DNA from: Gigaspora rosea
Lineage: Eukaryota > Glomeromycota > Glomeromycetes > Diversisporales > Gigasporaceae
DNA: 64,000 nucleotides
Assembly (NCBI GenBank): GCA_003550325.1
Contig: QKWP01000242.1
Coordinates: forward strand, 153,354-217,353
Direction: 5' to 3'
This document shows, piece after piece, positions 1 through 11,769 of the stretch (position 1 is its first letter; the number at the start of each line of letters is the position of its first letter). The position numbers and the translations under genes were made by a program. The notes under the pieces were generated by a model that had not been told where the DNA came from, made no database searches, and was given only the letters and a program-made list of their open reading frames with translations.

Positions 1-539
1 GTAAATATCAAAGATTTGTATTAATTATTATATTTAATAAAACTATTTGTAATATATATAGAGATTATTTTTTAGAGTAAATTTATTCATTGCCTTATGT
101 GATGCGCCTTATATGTCACTTTCCCAATCATATTTCAAGATCAGGTGTAATGTTACATATTCAAAAAATTCAAAACAAATATTCATTTTGTCAAAACTTA
201 AAATTAAGTATATGAAACTACTCTTAGGATTCTAACAAAAAAAATTTTTTGCAAAATTTTACTATAAAAATCTCTTCTCACCCAAACATACAATCTATAC
301 CTCATTCTAACCCTAACCAATAAAATAATGGGTTATTTTAATTGGTTTGATTTACATTACACCTAATTTTATAATCTGCAACAGGTGCACCAACATCACA
401 CGTGCAATGTATAAATTATTTCTATTTTTTATACTGCCAAATTTATTATTTACACTTTGCAAATTACTTTTTTTAAACTTTGAGCAAAAATATTTTAAAA
501 ACTACCAGATCAAATTTAGTACTATAAACTTTTTTTCTT
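1..539. repeat. AT-rich non-coding DNA with a dispersed repeat (about 200-400)
   Basis: No gene is supportable. Bases 200-400 resemble 22290-22490. Both carry a stretch ending in 'gattctaacaaaaaa' or a close variant, then short CCCTAA-like words, then 'ttacattacacc'. This looks like a dispersed family rather than a coding region. The short open frame at 347-559 is AT-rich, has no recognisable domain and overlaps this repeat. Confidence 0.4.
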
Positions 540-1860
540 TAAATTCTATAGATTCATAAAATTCAGATAAAAACAAGGTTATTGAATTTGAACCAGTAGT
601 TGCTAAAATATCTTTGCTCAAAATTTGAAAAAAAATCAAAAAATCTATCAAAACAAACTATACAAAATTTTCTTTAAATTTGAGCAAAGATATCTCTGCA
701 ACTACTAAGCCAAAATCAATGAACTTTTTTTTTGCTTGAATTCTAAGAATCTATAGAATTTAAAGAAAAAAAAAGTTACTAAATTTGATTTGGTAGTTAC
801 TAAAAATCTTCACTAAAAAAATTTCAAATATTTATTAAAACAGAAGCTGCACCAAAATTTTTCCAAACTTTAAGTAATAATATCTTAGCAACTACCAAGT
901 CAAATTCAATTATGATTTTATAGAATTCAAATAAAAAAATTTATTGAATTTGGCTTGTTGGTTAGGACCCCAAAATATACATAGATAGGTCAGGTATTAG
1001 TTTGCTTATTTTTGGTGTTTTTTATGCAGATCTTTTCTATTTATAGGGGGATAGCTAAAGCCAGATGCGTTTATATATTTTTTGATTATCTGCACTGTAG
1101 CTGCAGAGATATCTTTGCTCAAAGTTTAAAGTAAATTTTGTAGTTTATTTTGATAAACATTTTGATTTTTCAAACTTTGAGCATAGATATCTCTGCAACT
1201 ACCAAGCCAAATTCAATGAATTTTTTTTTGTTTGATACTAAGATATCTTTATTCAAAGTTTAAAAAAAATCAAAATGTCTATCAAAACAAAAGCTGTGAC
1301 AAAATTTTTTCCAAACTTTGAGTGACAATATCTTAGCAATCACCAAGTCAAATTCAATAATTTTTTTATTTGAATTCTATGAATTCATAGAATTCAAATA
1401 AAAAAAATTATTGAATTTGACTTAGTGGTTGCTATGATATTATCACTTAAAGTTTGGAAAAAAATTTAGCATGGCTTTTGTTTTAATAGATGTTTGGAGT
1501 TTTTTAAAAATTTGAGTAAAGATAGCTCTGTAACTATTAAGTTAAACTTTATGATTTTTTTATTTTAATTCTATAGATTCTTAGAATTTAAACAAAAAAG
1601 TTCATTGAATTTGGCTAAGTAGTTGCAAAGATATCTTTGCTCGAAATTTAGAAAAAATTTTGTATAGTTTGTTTTGATAGATATTTTGATTTTTTCAAAC
1701 TTTGAGCAAAGATATTTCAGCAACTACTGGTCCAAATTCAGTAAACTTTTTTTTATCTGAATTCTATGAATATATAGAATTTAAAGAAAAAAAGTTTACC
1801 AAATTTGATCAGATAGTTACTAAGATATCTTTGCTCAAAGTTTAAAAAAGATATTTTCAG
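540..1860. repeat. Tandem array of hairpin units around a GAATTC palindrome
   Basis: A motif reading 'tttgagcaaagatatct' followed by 'gcaactaccaagccaaattca' variants recurs. Each time it is followed, in inverted orientation, by its complement ('tgaatttggcttagtagttg', 'agatatctttgctcaaa'). Palindromic centres of the type 'gaattctatgaattcatag' lie near 545, 745, 1385, 1570 and 1765, roughly 190 bases apart. The stretch is therefore a chain of imperfect hairpins, possibly a palindromic satellite or nested MITEs. No coding potential seen. Confidence 0.7.
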
Positions 1861-1984
1861 GGGGTATGAATAATAAATTTGGGGTATAAAAAATAATCCC
1901 CTATATTATTACCAATATACAGAATCTAATATAAAAATACTAGAATTTCAATCAAGTAACATTTTGATTTACTAGATTTGATTT

Positions 1985-2175
1985 TTTTGAATTTTTTAGC
2001 AATTGTATCTGATAATTTAGTGCTAGCAATTTTACTGGCCAAACCAAATTTGTTTGGCCTTTTTGGCCAAAAAATTGGCCAATTCAGCCAAAAACATATA
2101 AATTTAGCCAAATTGGCTAGTTTTTTGGATGTTTTATGGCCAGCAAAAATATGTTTGCCTGGTAAAATTGCAATG
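1985..2175. repeat. TTGGCC-rich palindromic repeat cluster
   Basis: The words 'ttggcc', 'ggccaa' and 'gccaaa' recur about ten times in both orientations. Open frames therefore exist on both strands over the same bases (1926-2261 minus, 1978-2181 plus), which is typical of palindromic repeats and not of genes. It probably represents the subterminal repeats of a small DNA transposon. No clear ends or target duplication were identified. Confidence 0.5.
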
Positions 2176-2279
2176 CTATAATAATTTATTAATTTAAAAA
2201 TCCAATCATAGTTTTTTCTTGAGGACCTCAAATGCAATATGCTGAAATGTCTATAACGCAATACATGATTGTAATTTCA

Positions 2280-2745
2280 ACACAAAAAAATAATTCAATC
2301 TTATTCACATAATGTGCACCATAATTTCCATTATTTTTTACAGCAAAATTGTTTACAGTAAATCATAGTATTGTTAATTCGCAGCTGTAATTCTGACGCA
2401 AAATGTGTATCATGATAGCAAGTTTATAGCAAAATTTTCATAATAAGCCATGATAGAATTTATGACTATGATCCCAACACAACTTTAACCGCATACTGTG
2501 TATCACCATAGTCATTTGTAATTTTTTGTATCAAATTTTTTACAATAAGTTATGATAGAGTAATTTCAATACATACAGTATGCCTCCTCATTAGTAATAC
2601 AGCCTAAATTAACCACTTATTGTGCCATTATGATAGCTCATAAGCTTTGTAATAGAATTTTTACATTAAATCAAATAGAAGTTATGCAATTTCAATATAA
2701 TCTAATTCATAGCTAATATAGTAAAGTTATTGCTGGCAAATGGTG
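2280..2745. repeat. Dispersed AT-rich repeat (family also at 55.4-57.0 kb)
   Basis: Recurring phrases such as 'gtaatttcaa', 'cataatttcc', 'gtgtatcaccatag' and 'atagcaaaatttt' match the style and order of 55450-56960 ('attctgttacagaa', 'gtggtatacacag', 'ggaattatcatga'). No coding content. The family is unnamed. Confidence 0.4.
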
Positions 2746-4329
2746 AAATTATAAGAATTAAAAAAATAATAAAGAATCTTTAAATAAATAATCTTAAAAT
2801 TCATTTAAAAATGCCCGAAGTTTGTTAATATACACGAATAAACATCCACCATAATACAGTAAGTAGTATCGACTTACACAAATTTGCTATGGAACTATAT
2901 ACACTAAATTTAATCCTAATCTTTTGATACACAAAAATTATGTAGCTCACTGCATTTGCCGATGCGTTTCTTGTTTAAGATTTTAACCAGTTTTGACTTT
3001 CTTTTAAAGTTTTTTCAACATAAAAAAGTAAAACTTATTAGAACTTTACCCATAATTTCTTCAAACCATGTATAATATTAAAAATGCTAGAATCACTTAA
3101 TCCGGTTTACTCATAAATTTACGTTCCTGATTTCGCGCGCAGGTACCTTATTAGAATTAATTTTGTGTGATGGATTAGGGTTACATTTTTTGTTTAGTTA
3201 CGATTTGTAATTTATATCGATATAGATATCAAAAACATGATTTATACAGTATGTAGATTAAACTGACTCTAACGGACCCTATTTTTGGTTCTCATATCAA
3301 CGTACGGATTACTGTAATCCCATACGAAGTATACATAGCATTGGAAGGTGAGCACAAAATACAGTGATTAATCTAAATATTTAAATGAGCCATTAAGTCA
3401 TGTTAATTGTACGTGACATTTATTCATCTAAGTATTGAAAATAAGCTATTCAAATTCATATGTCTTTACATTTAATTCATTTAATTTCATTTTAATCGTG
3501 TTAAAACAATTGTGAATATACAAAACATTTATTAATCTAAATATTTAAAAATGCTACTAAAGCTCATGTATATCTACCATTTAACTTTATTTGCGTTTAA
3601 ACAGTAAGTATATAAAAATTTATTAAAATAAGTATTTGAAAAAACATCCAGATATTTAAAATCAGCATTTAAGCTCATGAATATATACTTTTAATTTCAT
3701 TTACGTTAATAAATCGGTGAGCTAACAATTCAAGGAGGAAAATCGGAAACAAGAAGGTTGATTCTGCTCTATAAACTAGATAATTTGGATAAGGAGAATT
3801 TTTCTCTGTATTGCTTGATTGATGATAAAATTATTAATTATCGTTATTATCTTTTATATGTATATTGAAACATATATTTGGTATATATATTTCATATGAT
3901 ACAAATATTAGTAACGATAATTTTATTAAATCATTTTTTATAGCAATTTCGCCGAGCACAATTACTGATACCAGTGAATAATTTATTGTATCTTATATTT
4001 ACATTTAATGAAAATTATAAATCATCCTCTAAGTCTCCTAAACTTACAATGCAATTCTGCATAAATACATATAAAGGTTTTCCTTGCGCTAGTTGCTAGT
4101 ATTCCATTAAAACTAGGTTTAAATTTTATTGTATGATATATACCACATATAATTTTGATCTAGACACCAGTTTTACGTGTAAAATTAAAAAAAAAAAGAC
4201 CATAAAAGATAAGATAAAAACAAATTTGGAAATCTCTAATAAACCATACCACATATTTATTAACATTAGATGTTCTATTGTTATGCAACATTGTCGAGTA
4301 TGAAATCTGTATTCCATTTTTAAAGTTAG
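2746..4329. other. No gene seen
   Basis: AT-rich sequence with short open frames only. The open frame at 4126-4317 (minus) has no recognisable domain. Nothing annotatable was found. Confidence 0.5.
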
Positions 4330-4470
4330 TTATTATATAAATTTGACGATAAATTATTTTAACGTTCAGTCTAAATAATTAGTCTTGGTCAATTTAGAGG
4401 ATGTGCTTATGAAAAACAGATTGAAAAACACTTGATTAAACTTTTTATAAATTAGAAATCAAATATAAAT
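4330..4470 (+). pseudogene. Scrap of the BTB gene C-terminal region
   Basis: Bases 4380-4465 align by eye with the complement of 12840-12915 and with the conserved segment of the intact BTB genes that encodes EQIEKHLVETFSELNLKW. Recognisable DNA words are 'gtcttggtcaattta', 'agattgaaaaacac' and 'aaactttttataaattagaa'. The upstream 50 bases also match the flank at 12910-12960 ('attatataaatttgac'). Stops break every frame. This is an old fragment of a relative of the 32-55 kb array, on the plus strand. Confidence 0.6.
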
Positions 4471-5079
4471 GTTAAATCTATTCTGATGCTACTCATTATT
4501 GTCCATACTCAATCTCTTTAACAGTTTATACTGCAAATCTACCTGAATTTTTTTTAAAATTTTGTTTTTACCACTATACATTATCAAGTGATTAAATTTA
4601 ATGATTTTGATATCATTGATTAGTCTCGGTGAGACGATTTGAGTGGTGTCAAACTCATTGAGAGATATTTGTAAAAGCAATTTGCTTACAGTATATCGAT
4701 TCCTAAAATAGAAAAAAGTCTATCCTGTAAAAAAAATTGAATCGAATTTTTTCACAATTTTTCTGTGAACAATTCATATTATTTTCCATCAAAATTACTA
4801 AATAAAAACATCCATATTTCTTACATTAATATAGAATATTCAAGGCAATAACAAAGTACCGGCAAATATTTAATTATAGAAATTAAGTTGCTTATCTTTA
4901 TATCAATAATTTTTATAAATGCAGTAATTTACTTTTCAGCAATTAGATTTTTTTAACAATTTCGTCAAATTTTTATTAACATAACGAATGATCTCATAAC
5001 ATTTTGCTTAAAAAAAAATAATAGAACAAATTGAAGTTTTTGAAAGCTCGTCTGGTAATAAAAACTTTACATCCCCTTA
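4471..5079. other. No gene seen
   Basis: AT-rich DNA. The short open frame at 4489-4680 (minus) has no recognisable domain. It may be a continuation of the BTB relic flank. Confidence 0.4.
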
Positions 5080-5420
5080 TGGCACCTTAGCTGCAACATT
5101 TAAAAGTATCTTACTCAAAACTCTTTCTAAATTTTATTAGACAAACTGCAAAATTAATTTTTTTTTTAAATAACCCAACCGACTCATTTTTTCAATTTTC
5201 AAAAAGAAATTTAAGTCAAAATAGTTGAATTGTGCCAATTATTCTATTTGACATTTATATTTTCTACTATTTTTTCTGGTGTCACCCGTTGGAAACCTTA
5301 ATTTCCCGTAGTTATATGATTAAACTGACAGAAAAAAAAGGAATAACCGGCCCATGTAATGCAAAACAAAAAATTTACTTTATGAGCCTTATTTCCAGGT
5401 TAATCAATTAAGTGAAGCAC
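5080..5420. repeat. Dispersed repeat R1 (other copies 11.7, 55.9, 58.0 kb)
   Basis: Shared ordered phrases are 'attgtgccaatt', 'tttgacat', a 'ggtttcaccc' or 'tgtcacccg' step, 'tgacaggaaaa', 'ccatgtaatacaaaac' and 'aaaatcaactttgcgtgg'. They recur at 11770-12035, 55970-56210 and 58000-58380 with substitutions. No open frame is conserved between copies, so it is treated as an unclassified interspersed repeat. Confidence 0.55.
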
Positions 5421-6679
5421 TTTGGCCTTACTAATATTAAGGATTTTGACAATTTAATATTTAAATTTTGAGGTATACTGTTTAAATTCTTTCAACATTC
5501 ATTATAAACTAAGGTCATCTATTTTAGAATTCATTTATTAGCTATTTAAAATTTTGTATTTTTAAATTTTTTTGCTTTATATATTTTTACTATTTTTACA
5601 TCCTAATCAATTTTTATGACGATGTTGTAATGTATTCAAAGTTAGTACGCTTCCGTATTATTGTTGTAAAGCCTATAAGTAATATTGCCATATTCGCATA
5701 AACATTATTGCCATGTTATCCGACCAACTCATATGATCATGAATTGCCATCTGTCTTGTTATTTTTTTCACATGTTACGATGTAATCATGTTTATTCAAA
5801 TTAAAACTCAGTCGATGACTCCCTACCAATCATGATCATAAATGGCCGGATAACACCAATATTGGGCAAAATTTGTCGAATAACGGTAAATTTTGCCCAA
5901 TATTGTATACATATTGCATTGCTGCAATACTAAGATACTATATTTTAAGCAAGAATAAAAGCTGGGAAGGAAATATTTTAAAAGGGCGCAATAAAAAAAA
6001 ATAGATTAAAAAAAAAGATATAAAGATTAGAAAGTAATGCAATGAAAAAATTTAAAATTGTGTAATAAAACGATTAGAATGAGACTATAAATATTATGAA
6101 GGATACAATAAGAAGATTAAAAAGGACACAGTAAAAAATTGGGAAGGAATACTAAAAAGGATTAGAAAAGGGTAAAAAATAAAAATGGTATAAGAAGTGG
6201 AATGAAACATTTGGAAAGGATGCACTATAAAATATCTTTTACTTTTTGAATTTATATAAATTTTACAAATTTATAAAATTGGAATTTTCTGAAATTTAGA
6301 ATATTTAGTTAGTAAATCACTCAAAAAAGGTTGCTTATATCAATATATATTTGCTATAAGAGCTTATGCTCATCTTTTTCAGACCCAGTTTTTCCACCAT
6401 AACAATAAACAACCTAAGTTAAAACCTAAGGCAATTCAATTATAGAATCTAAAATTCAAATAAAATAAGAATGAATAAGTTAATTTTTCATGTAATTTTA
6501 ATTGGACGATAACGGTTGAAGTTTGTTTAAATCAAAATATCTTAGAAACGTTTGTTCAGACATTACTAAAAATATAGTTGCAAGTTGCTATAATAACGCA
6601 AAAATAATCTCAATATGAGCCTTTTAAATTTATCCGCTCAAAATTATATATTGCTCAAATAATAAAGTCACACATTAAA
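5421..6679. other. No gene; one hairpin at 5857-5905
   Basis: No supportable gene. A strong hairpin lies at 5857-5905: 'aatattgggcaaaattt' and its exact complement separated by about 15 bases. The surrounding 5950-6230 is A/G-rich on the plus strand with repeated 'gaagatta' and 'aaaaggat' words. Confidence 0.5.
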
Positions 6680-6682
6680 CAG

Positions 6683-7330
6683 CCCTATAAAAAAAGTGGT
6701 CCGGGGTGTGGTACGGGTTGTGTCTGGAATCCACGGAATGGCACGGTCGGAGTGGTACGTATAGAGCTGTTGACGGAATATCACGGTAAAAAGTGGTACG
6801 GGGGAGGTGGCACGTTATGACACGTCATACGTAATGGCACCTTCATTTCACGGAATGATACGTGTCGAAGGTGGTACGTGTTGGCTCGTTTCACGAAGAG
6901 CGAAAGATCAATATACGATTTTTTTTAAAAAAATTGCGATATCTCATAATTTCACTAATGAAACTGCTCTGGGTGTCTTAACAAAAAAAATTCCTTGCAA
7001 AATTTTGATACATGAGCAGTTGTTAGTTTGTTTATATTGTATTGATTATTGATATAAATTTATGTAATCTACTTGTATGTATATTTTTTTTTTCATCACA
7101 CGTTAATTCACGTTAATTACCTGGCCAAATCCCGTGCCATTTGGACTAGTAAAGTGTTGCAAAACCCGAGTCATTAACGGTCCATTTGGTACGGCATACG
7201 GTCCACCACGGGCCAAAAATCCGTGCCAACCCAAGCCTCCTACGTACCAAATACGGGTTTAATCCGTGCCACCAAAACCCGTGCCTTTACTCCCCAACCC
7301 GTACCTTTACGGTCTATTTTTCTTATAGGG
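6683..7330. mobile_element. Short TIR element with GTACGG/CACGG subterminal repeats
   Basis: The left end begins CCCTATAAAAAAAGTGGTCC. The complement of the right end begins CCCTATAAGAAAAATAGACC. Both ends are followed by many copies of 'ggtacggg', 'gtggtacg' and 'ggcacgg' in opposite orientation. The trinucleotide CAG flanks both ends (6680-6682 and 7331-7333), a possible 3-bp target duplication. No transposase is visible. The middle (about 6870-7140) matches the unit tandemly repeated at 23.5-24.4 kb. The superfamily is uncertain. Confidence 0.6.
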
Positions 7331-7333
7331 CAG

Positions 7334-7802
7334 ATGGAATCGAGCCATCTTTCCGATTGAAGAACTTAATCGAGGTACAAAAAGTTCTAATTTCTTTGTT
7401 GGAATTAACGGTTATTCAAAGTTTGCATTGCATTTTATTATATATTTAAAGTTTGAAGAATTAAATAATAACCAAAAAAAAAGTTATCAGACAACTTTAA
7501 CATTAGGTATTATGTGTTGAACCGCTTTGATCTAACCTATTCGGAACCATATCACATTATACACCTTAAATCGCTATTATTAATTTGGTTCATGTTTAAA
7601 ATAATTATCAAATACAAAGAAAATATAAAAAAACGGCGCAGATGTTTTTGATTTTAAATTATCAGTCCAGATTGGTTGCCCGTACGAAATTAATGAATTT
7701 TTTAGGTTGGTGACGCTAGGACAGTTACATTTGGACCGGCATTAAGTAATAATGCGAGTCGATATCCATTATTGCTGCCGTTATCATGTGGATTTTTAAG
7801 AT
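7334..7802. repeat. 3' flank of CRN locus A, duplicated at 27.6-27.8 kb
   Basis: No gene. Bases about 7590-7750 match about 27630-27780 ('aaaataattatcaaat', 'gatgtttttgattttaaatt', 'attaatgaatttttt', 'gtgacgctagg'). This shows that the CRN-kinase loci were copied together with downstream non-coding DNA. Confidence 0.6.
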
Positions 7803-8014
7803 CATTACAGCGGATTTGAAAATTAGTGGGACACGTGATGAATTTTGTGATGATCGACAGGCAATAGTTTTTGATAATATAAATTTCGGCCGGTACAAAA
7901 CATAACGCGATAATATTCGGTCGAAAATTATATTATCGAAAAACTATACTATCGAAATTTGGATGATCATCACAAACATCACATGTCTCACTAATTTTCA
8001 AATCAGCTGTAATG
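7803..8014. mobile_element. Hairpin (foldback) MITE downstream of CRN locus A
   Basis: The left arm starts 'cattacagcggatttgaaaa'. The complement of the right arm starts 'cattacagctgatttgaaaa'. Both continue with 'attagtg(g/a)gaca(c/t)gtgatg' and 'tttgtgatgatc', so nearly the whole 212 bases fold on themselves. There is no coding capacity. The matching 3' flank of locus C appears to lack it, which suggests insertion after duplication. Confidence 0.65.
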
Positions 8015-8054
8015 CGCTAGGTGCTGTAACAATTTTTCTACGACAACTAAACTC

Positions 8055-8160
8055 AATTTCATATATAAAACACGAAAAATCGAATAAAATTTATTATTTC
8101 AAGTAATAATTTCATATATAAAACACGAAAAATCGAATAAAATTTATTATTTCAAGTAAT
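8055..8160. repeat. 53-bp direct tandem duplication
   Basis: Two essentially identical 53-base copies (8055-8107 and 8108-8160), each starting 'aatttcatatataaaacacg' and containing 'aatcgaataaaatttattat'. The corresponding flank of locus C (about 27915-27960) has a single divergent copy. This is a recent local duplication in the 3' flank of locus A. Confidence 0.85.
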
Positions 8161-8233
8161 AATATAAAAATCAAGCAAAGATAAGTTCAAGTTTCATACA
8201 TCAGTACATTAGGTATTCCCTTTTGATTAAAAT

Positions 8234-10084
8234 CTAATTTTTCAAGTACGTTTTTTTCAATACATCCAGCCAATACATATCATGTTCCTTCTTTAATTTC
8301 ATATTGTCCTCAGCTCCCTTAGGCCAATCAATCTCATGATTCATGAAAGATGGATAACATTCCACATCATTCTTTCCGGCCCAATCAAAATCTATTAACA
8401 TCCCATGATATGTTTTATTTTCATCTTTAATAACCAAAATATTAGAATCACGGAGGTCTGCAAATACAATATTTTTTGAATGTAAATGCAAGATCGCAAC
8501 TTCAATATCATTGATAATTGTTTTGTATTCAGAAATATCCAAATCATCACAATCATATAGTTTCTGACCCTCAACGTATCCCATAACAATCATATAAAAT
8601 CCATTAATCAAATTTGAAATGAAGAACAATTCTGGTGCTTTTCCAATTTCATAGCACACTTTGTGTGCATAATCATTGTATTTATGCGAAAATTTAACAA
8701 TGATCTTCTGACCTTTTTTTGTCTCAGCCTTCCAAAGAAGTTTATGTGGATCATTAAAAAGCCTTTCTTTGTAGACAAAATCTCCAACATTAACAGCAGT
8801 CCGAATGTAGGGGAAAAATCGTTGAGAATCTACGGTTTTTAATATAGAATTCGATAATGATTCATAATATTTCTTCAGATCATTACATCCTATACGCGAA
8901 GACATGAAAAGTCGTGCTATTTTCTCCAAGTGAATTCGATCATTAATAAAGATAAGAGGTTCAAAGCCTGTTAGAGGTTCGATAGCAGCTTTTTCAACAT
9001 AAACAGCACCCAATATGCATATCCGTGGCCCAGCCAAACCTATAATGAAGCATGGCATGTTGCACGCTTTGAGTATCTGTTCATACTCCTTTTGAGCATA
9101 AAATTTTGCATAGAAAGCGGCTGCTTGAGTGGTTGGATCACACTTGCCCGTTCCGATTTCATTTTTAATTTCAATAAGAAGGTATAATACAGTGAATGTA
9201 TGTAAATTTAAATCTAAACACCCATCATTTGAAGTTTCATCAAGTACGAGAATTTTTACATATTCGTTAAGTAATTCTTGAAGCCTTTCATGAAACTCTT
9301 CTCGACGAGATTTCTCACTATAATAAATATTTGCCATTGTTCCAATACAATTGAGAGTCCATTGATAATGATCTTTATCCATAGGTAGATCTTCATTGTT
9401 AAAATTTGTCTTGAAATTTGAAAATGCAGAATTATATAACATCAATGGTATGCCGATGCAATTAAAAGGGCGATAAATAAGAATCTCTTGTTCATGGGTA
9501 TGATATTCATGCAAATTATTAATGAGAGCAAAAGATGATGGGGAAGGATATTTCTGAATTTTCTTCACATTTCTACTCTGTTCTGTAAGATTTACAGTAA
9601 ATATGTTAATACGATAACTTTGCATGAATAAATATATGACTAACACAGACCTTCTTCATGGTCATCACACAAATATTGTCGCTTTGAAGATCCTATGTAA
9701 GTGATATTTAAAAGTAAGATAGTAGTATAATGTTAAGCATCTAATATTATCATAAATTTGTCACGACACAGCTTGAGTCAATTAATTTATTAAGACCCAC
9801 CAGTGAAAACGGCCTGTTCTACGATAATGATAATTTAAATTTTTTTTTTTTTTGAGTGATATTTGATGATAGGAAGCAGGAAATAAAGTTCAAGAATAAG
9901 TAACCTTTCATAAGAATGACTCACCAATATCAGGAACCCCGACGACAACGCGAATGTTTTTTCCTTTGATATTAGAAAACGTTTCTTCTACTGTATTCAT
10001 CGGATTTATCAATTCATTTTCGTCACTTAACATATCATTAATAGTATTAATTGCACTAAAATCTACATTGACATGCCATAAAAT
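8234..10084 (-). pseudogene. CRN-kinase locus A: N-terminus cut by a hAT-like insertion
   Basis: Two exons are visible. Exon 1 is partial (9925-10084) and encodes the second half of a Crinkler N-terminal ubiquitin-like domain. It covers LILWHVNVDFSAI and ends in the CRN hallmark RVVVGVP just before the donor. The intron is 9583-9924 (GTGAGT...AG). Exon 2 (8234-9582) is fully open. Its first ~180 residues include EIKNEIGTGKCDPTTQAA, possibly a PD-(D/E)XK-like patch (inference). Then comes an atypical kinase: a VKF lysine, VMGYVEG hinge, IVFADLRDSNILV catalytic loop and LIDFDWAG metal-binding loop. Known: CRN proteins are modular effectors first described in oomycetes and also present in chytrids and Glomeromycotina. 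Inference: the start and first ~55 codons were displaced by the insertion at 10085 and may lie in the gap. The kinase module is complete, but the gene as assembled has no natural start. Confidence 0.8.
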
Positions 10085-10986
10085 TAGGGCTGTAAATCGA
10101 TTCTAAAAATTAGAATCGATGATCGAATCCCTAAAATCGTTTTAGAATCGATGATCGAATCTTAAGATTTGTGATACTGAGCTTTATAGCGCTTTGCAAA
10201 AGAGTGTGACCCTGTGATTTCACGGCGATGATGGCGGAAAAATTTCTGAGATTTTAATTCCCTATTGATCATAATTTTCAATCATAACGTCTATATTTTA
10301 TCCGAAATCGAAGAATCCGACTGATTTCTCGTGATTTTACATGACATCATGATCGGCAGAGGTCACACATTTTTGCAAAGCGCAGTATTGTAATCTGTTT
10401 TGTACTGTTAAATGCTATAAGTTATTTATAAATAATATAAATTTAATTTTTTATTTAATGTATAAAAAAGTAATGGAGAAAAAAGCGAATGCTAAAAAAA
10501 AACTCCACTCTAAAAAAAAATAAACTCTCAATTAAATTATTTGTATCGAATATTTATATATTTAAAAACTATTATAAAAAATAGAGTACATTCGATAATT
10601 AAAATCTTTATGTTTATTATTTGTATTCAGCCATTTTATAATTATTAGTTTTATACTTACGGACTATTACAATCTTTTAACAAATATTCTTTGCTTTTAG
10701 ATATATAAGACAATATAATGCTGTGTTTGTTATTAAAAACAATAAGATACATAAGCCTATCGTTTGTACTAAGCCATTCTATAATATTTATTTAATACTA
10801 TCGCTAATTTTTAATATTCTCGGTTTTTTGATAAGCACATAAAAAATATAAACGGTTGTGTTTGTTACTATTTAACTTATTATTTTTCAAAGCCTCTATA
10901 GCTATCTGAAATCACATCGTTGTAACTTATTAAAAATTATAAGGCATATTATGTTTTTAAACTTTAAGCCTATTGTTTTCAATAAT
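10085..10986. mobile_element. hAT-like element end inserted in CRN locus A, running into the gap
   Basis: CRN homology stops exactly where 'tagggctgtaaatcgattct' begins, a TAGGG start like the hAT-type elements at 34.8, 41.1 and 48.7 kb. It is followed by subterminal repeats of 'gaatcgatgatcgaatc'. The preceding octamer 10077-10084 would be the target duplication, but the other end is not visible because the assembly gap begins at 10987. No transposase is seen. The remaining sequence is very AT-rich. Confidence 0.5.
10170..10390. mobile_element. Nested hairpin MITE
   Basis: 'cgctttgcaaaagagtgtga' at the left is matched by the complement of 'gtcacacatttttgcaaagc' at the right. The inner arms also pair ('gatgatg' with 'catcatgatc'). 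It lies within the hAT-like fragment and is a non-coding foldback of about 220 bases. Confidence 0.5.
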
Positions 10987-11738
10987 NNNNNNNNNNNNNN
11001 NNNNNNNNNNNNNNNNNNNNNNNNNNNNNNNNNNNNNNNNNNNNNNNNNNNNNNNNNNNNNNNNNNNNNNNNNNNNNNNNNNNNNNNNNNNNNNNNNNNN
11101 NNNNNNNNNNNNNNNNNNNNNNNNNNNNNNNNNNNNNNNNNNNNNNNNNNNNNNNNNNNNNNNNNNNNNNNNNNNNNNNNNNNNNNNNNNNNNNNNNNNN
11201 NNNNNNNNNNNNNNNNNNNNNNNNNNNNNNNNNNNNNNNNNNNNNNNNNNNNNNNNNNNNNNNNNNNNNNNNNNNNNNNNNNNNNNNNNNNNNNNNNNNN
11301 NNNNNNNNNNNNNNNNNNNNNNNNNNNNNNNNNNNNNNNNNNNNNNNNNNNNNNNNNNNNNNNNNNNNNNNNNNNNNNNNNNNNNNNNNNNNNNNNNNNN
11401 NNNNNNNNNNNNNNNNNNNNNNNNNNNNNNNNNNNNNNNNNNNNNNNNNNNNNNNNNNNNNNNNNNNNNNNNNNNNNNNNNNNNNNNNNNNNNNNNNNNN
11501 NNNNNNNNNNNNNNNNNNNNNNNNNNNNNNNNNNNNNNNNNNNNNNNNNNNNNNNNNNNNNNNNNNNNNNNNNNNNNNNNNNNNNNNNNNNNNNNNNNNN
11601 NNNNNNNNNNNNNNNNNNNNNNNNNNNNNNNNNNNNNNNNNNNNNNNNNNNNNNNNNNNNNNNNNNNNNNNNNNNNNNNNNNNNNNNNNNNNNNNNNNNN
11701 NNNNNNNNNNNNNNNNNNNNNNNNNNNNNNNNNNNNNN
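10987..11738. other. Assembly gap (752 Ns)
   Basis: A run of N from 10987 to 11738, followed immediately by a 26-base T homopolymer. Open frames spanning it are artefacts. The missing start of CRN locus A may lie here. Confidence 1.

Positions 11739-11769
<31 letters not shown>

Noticed and set aside
1978-2261. Genes on both strands at 1926-2261
   Set aside because: Overlapping frames on opposite strands arise from TTGGCC palindromic repeats; no domain.
9583-9646. Start of CRN locus A kinase exon at the ATG near 9644
   Set aside because: This stretch is intron sequence conserved at all three loci, with a clear 3' splice site at 9583-9584; the preceding exon encodes the CRN domain.
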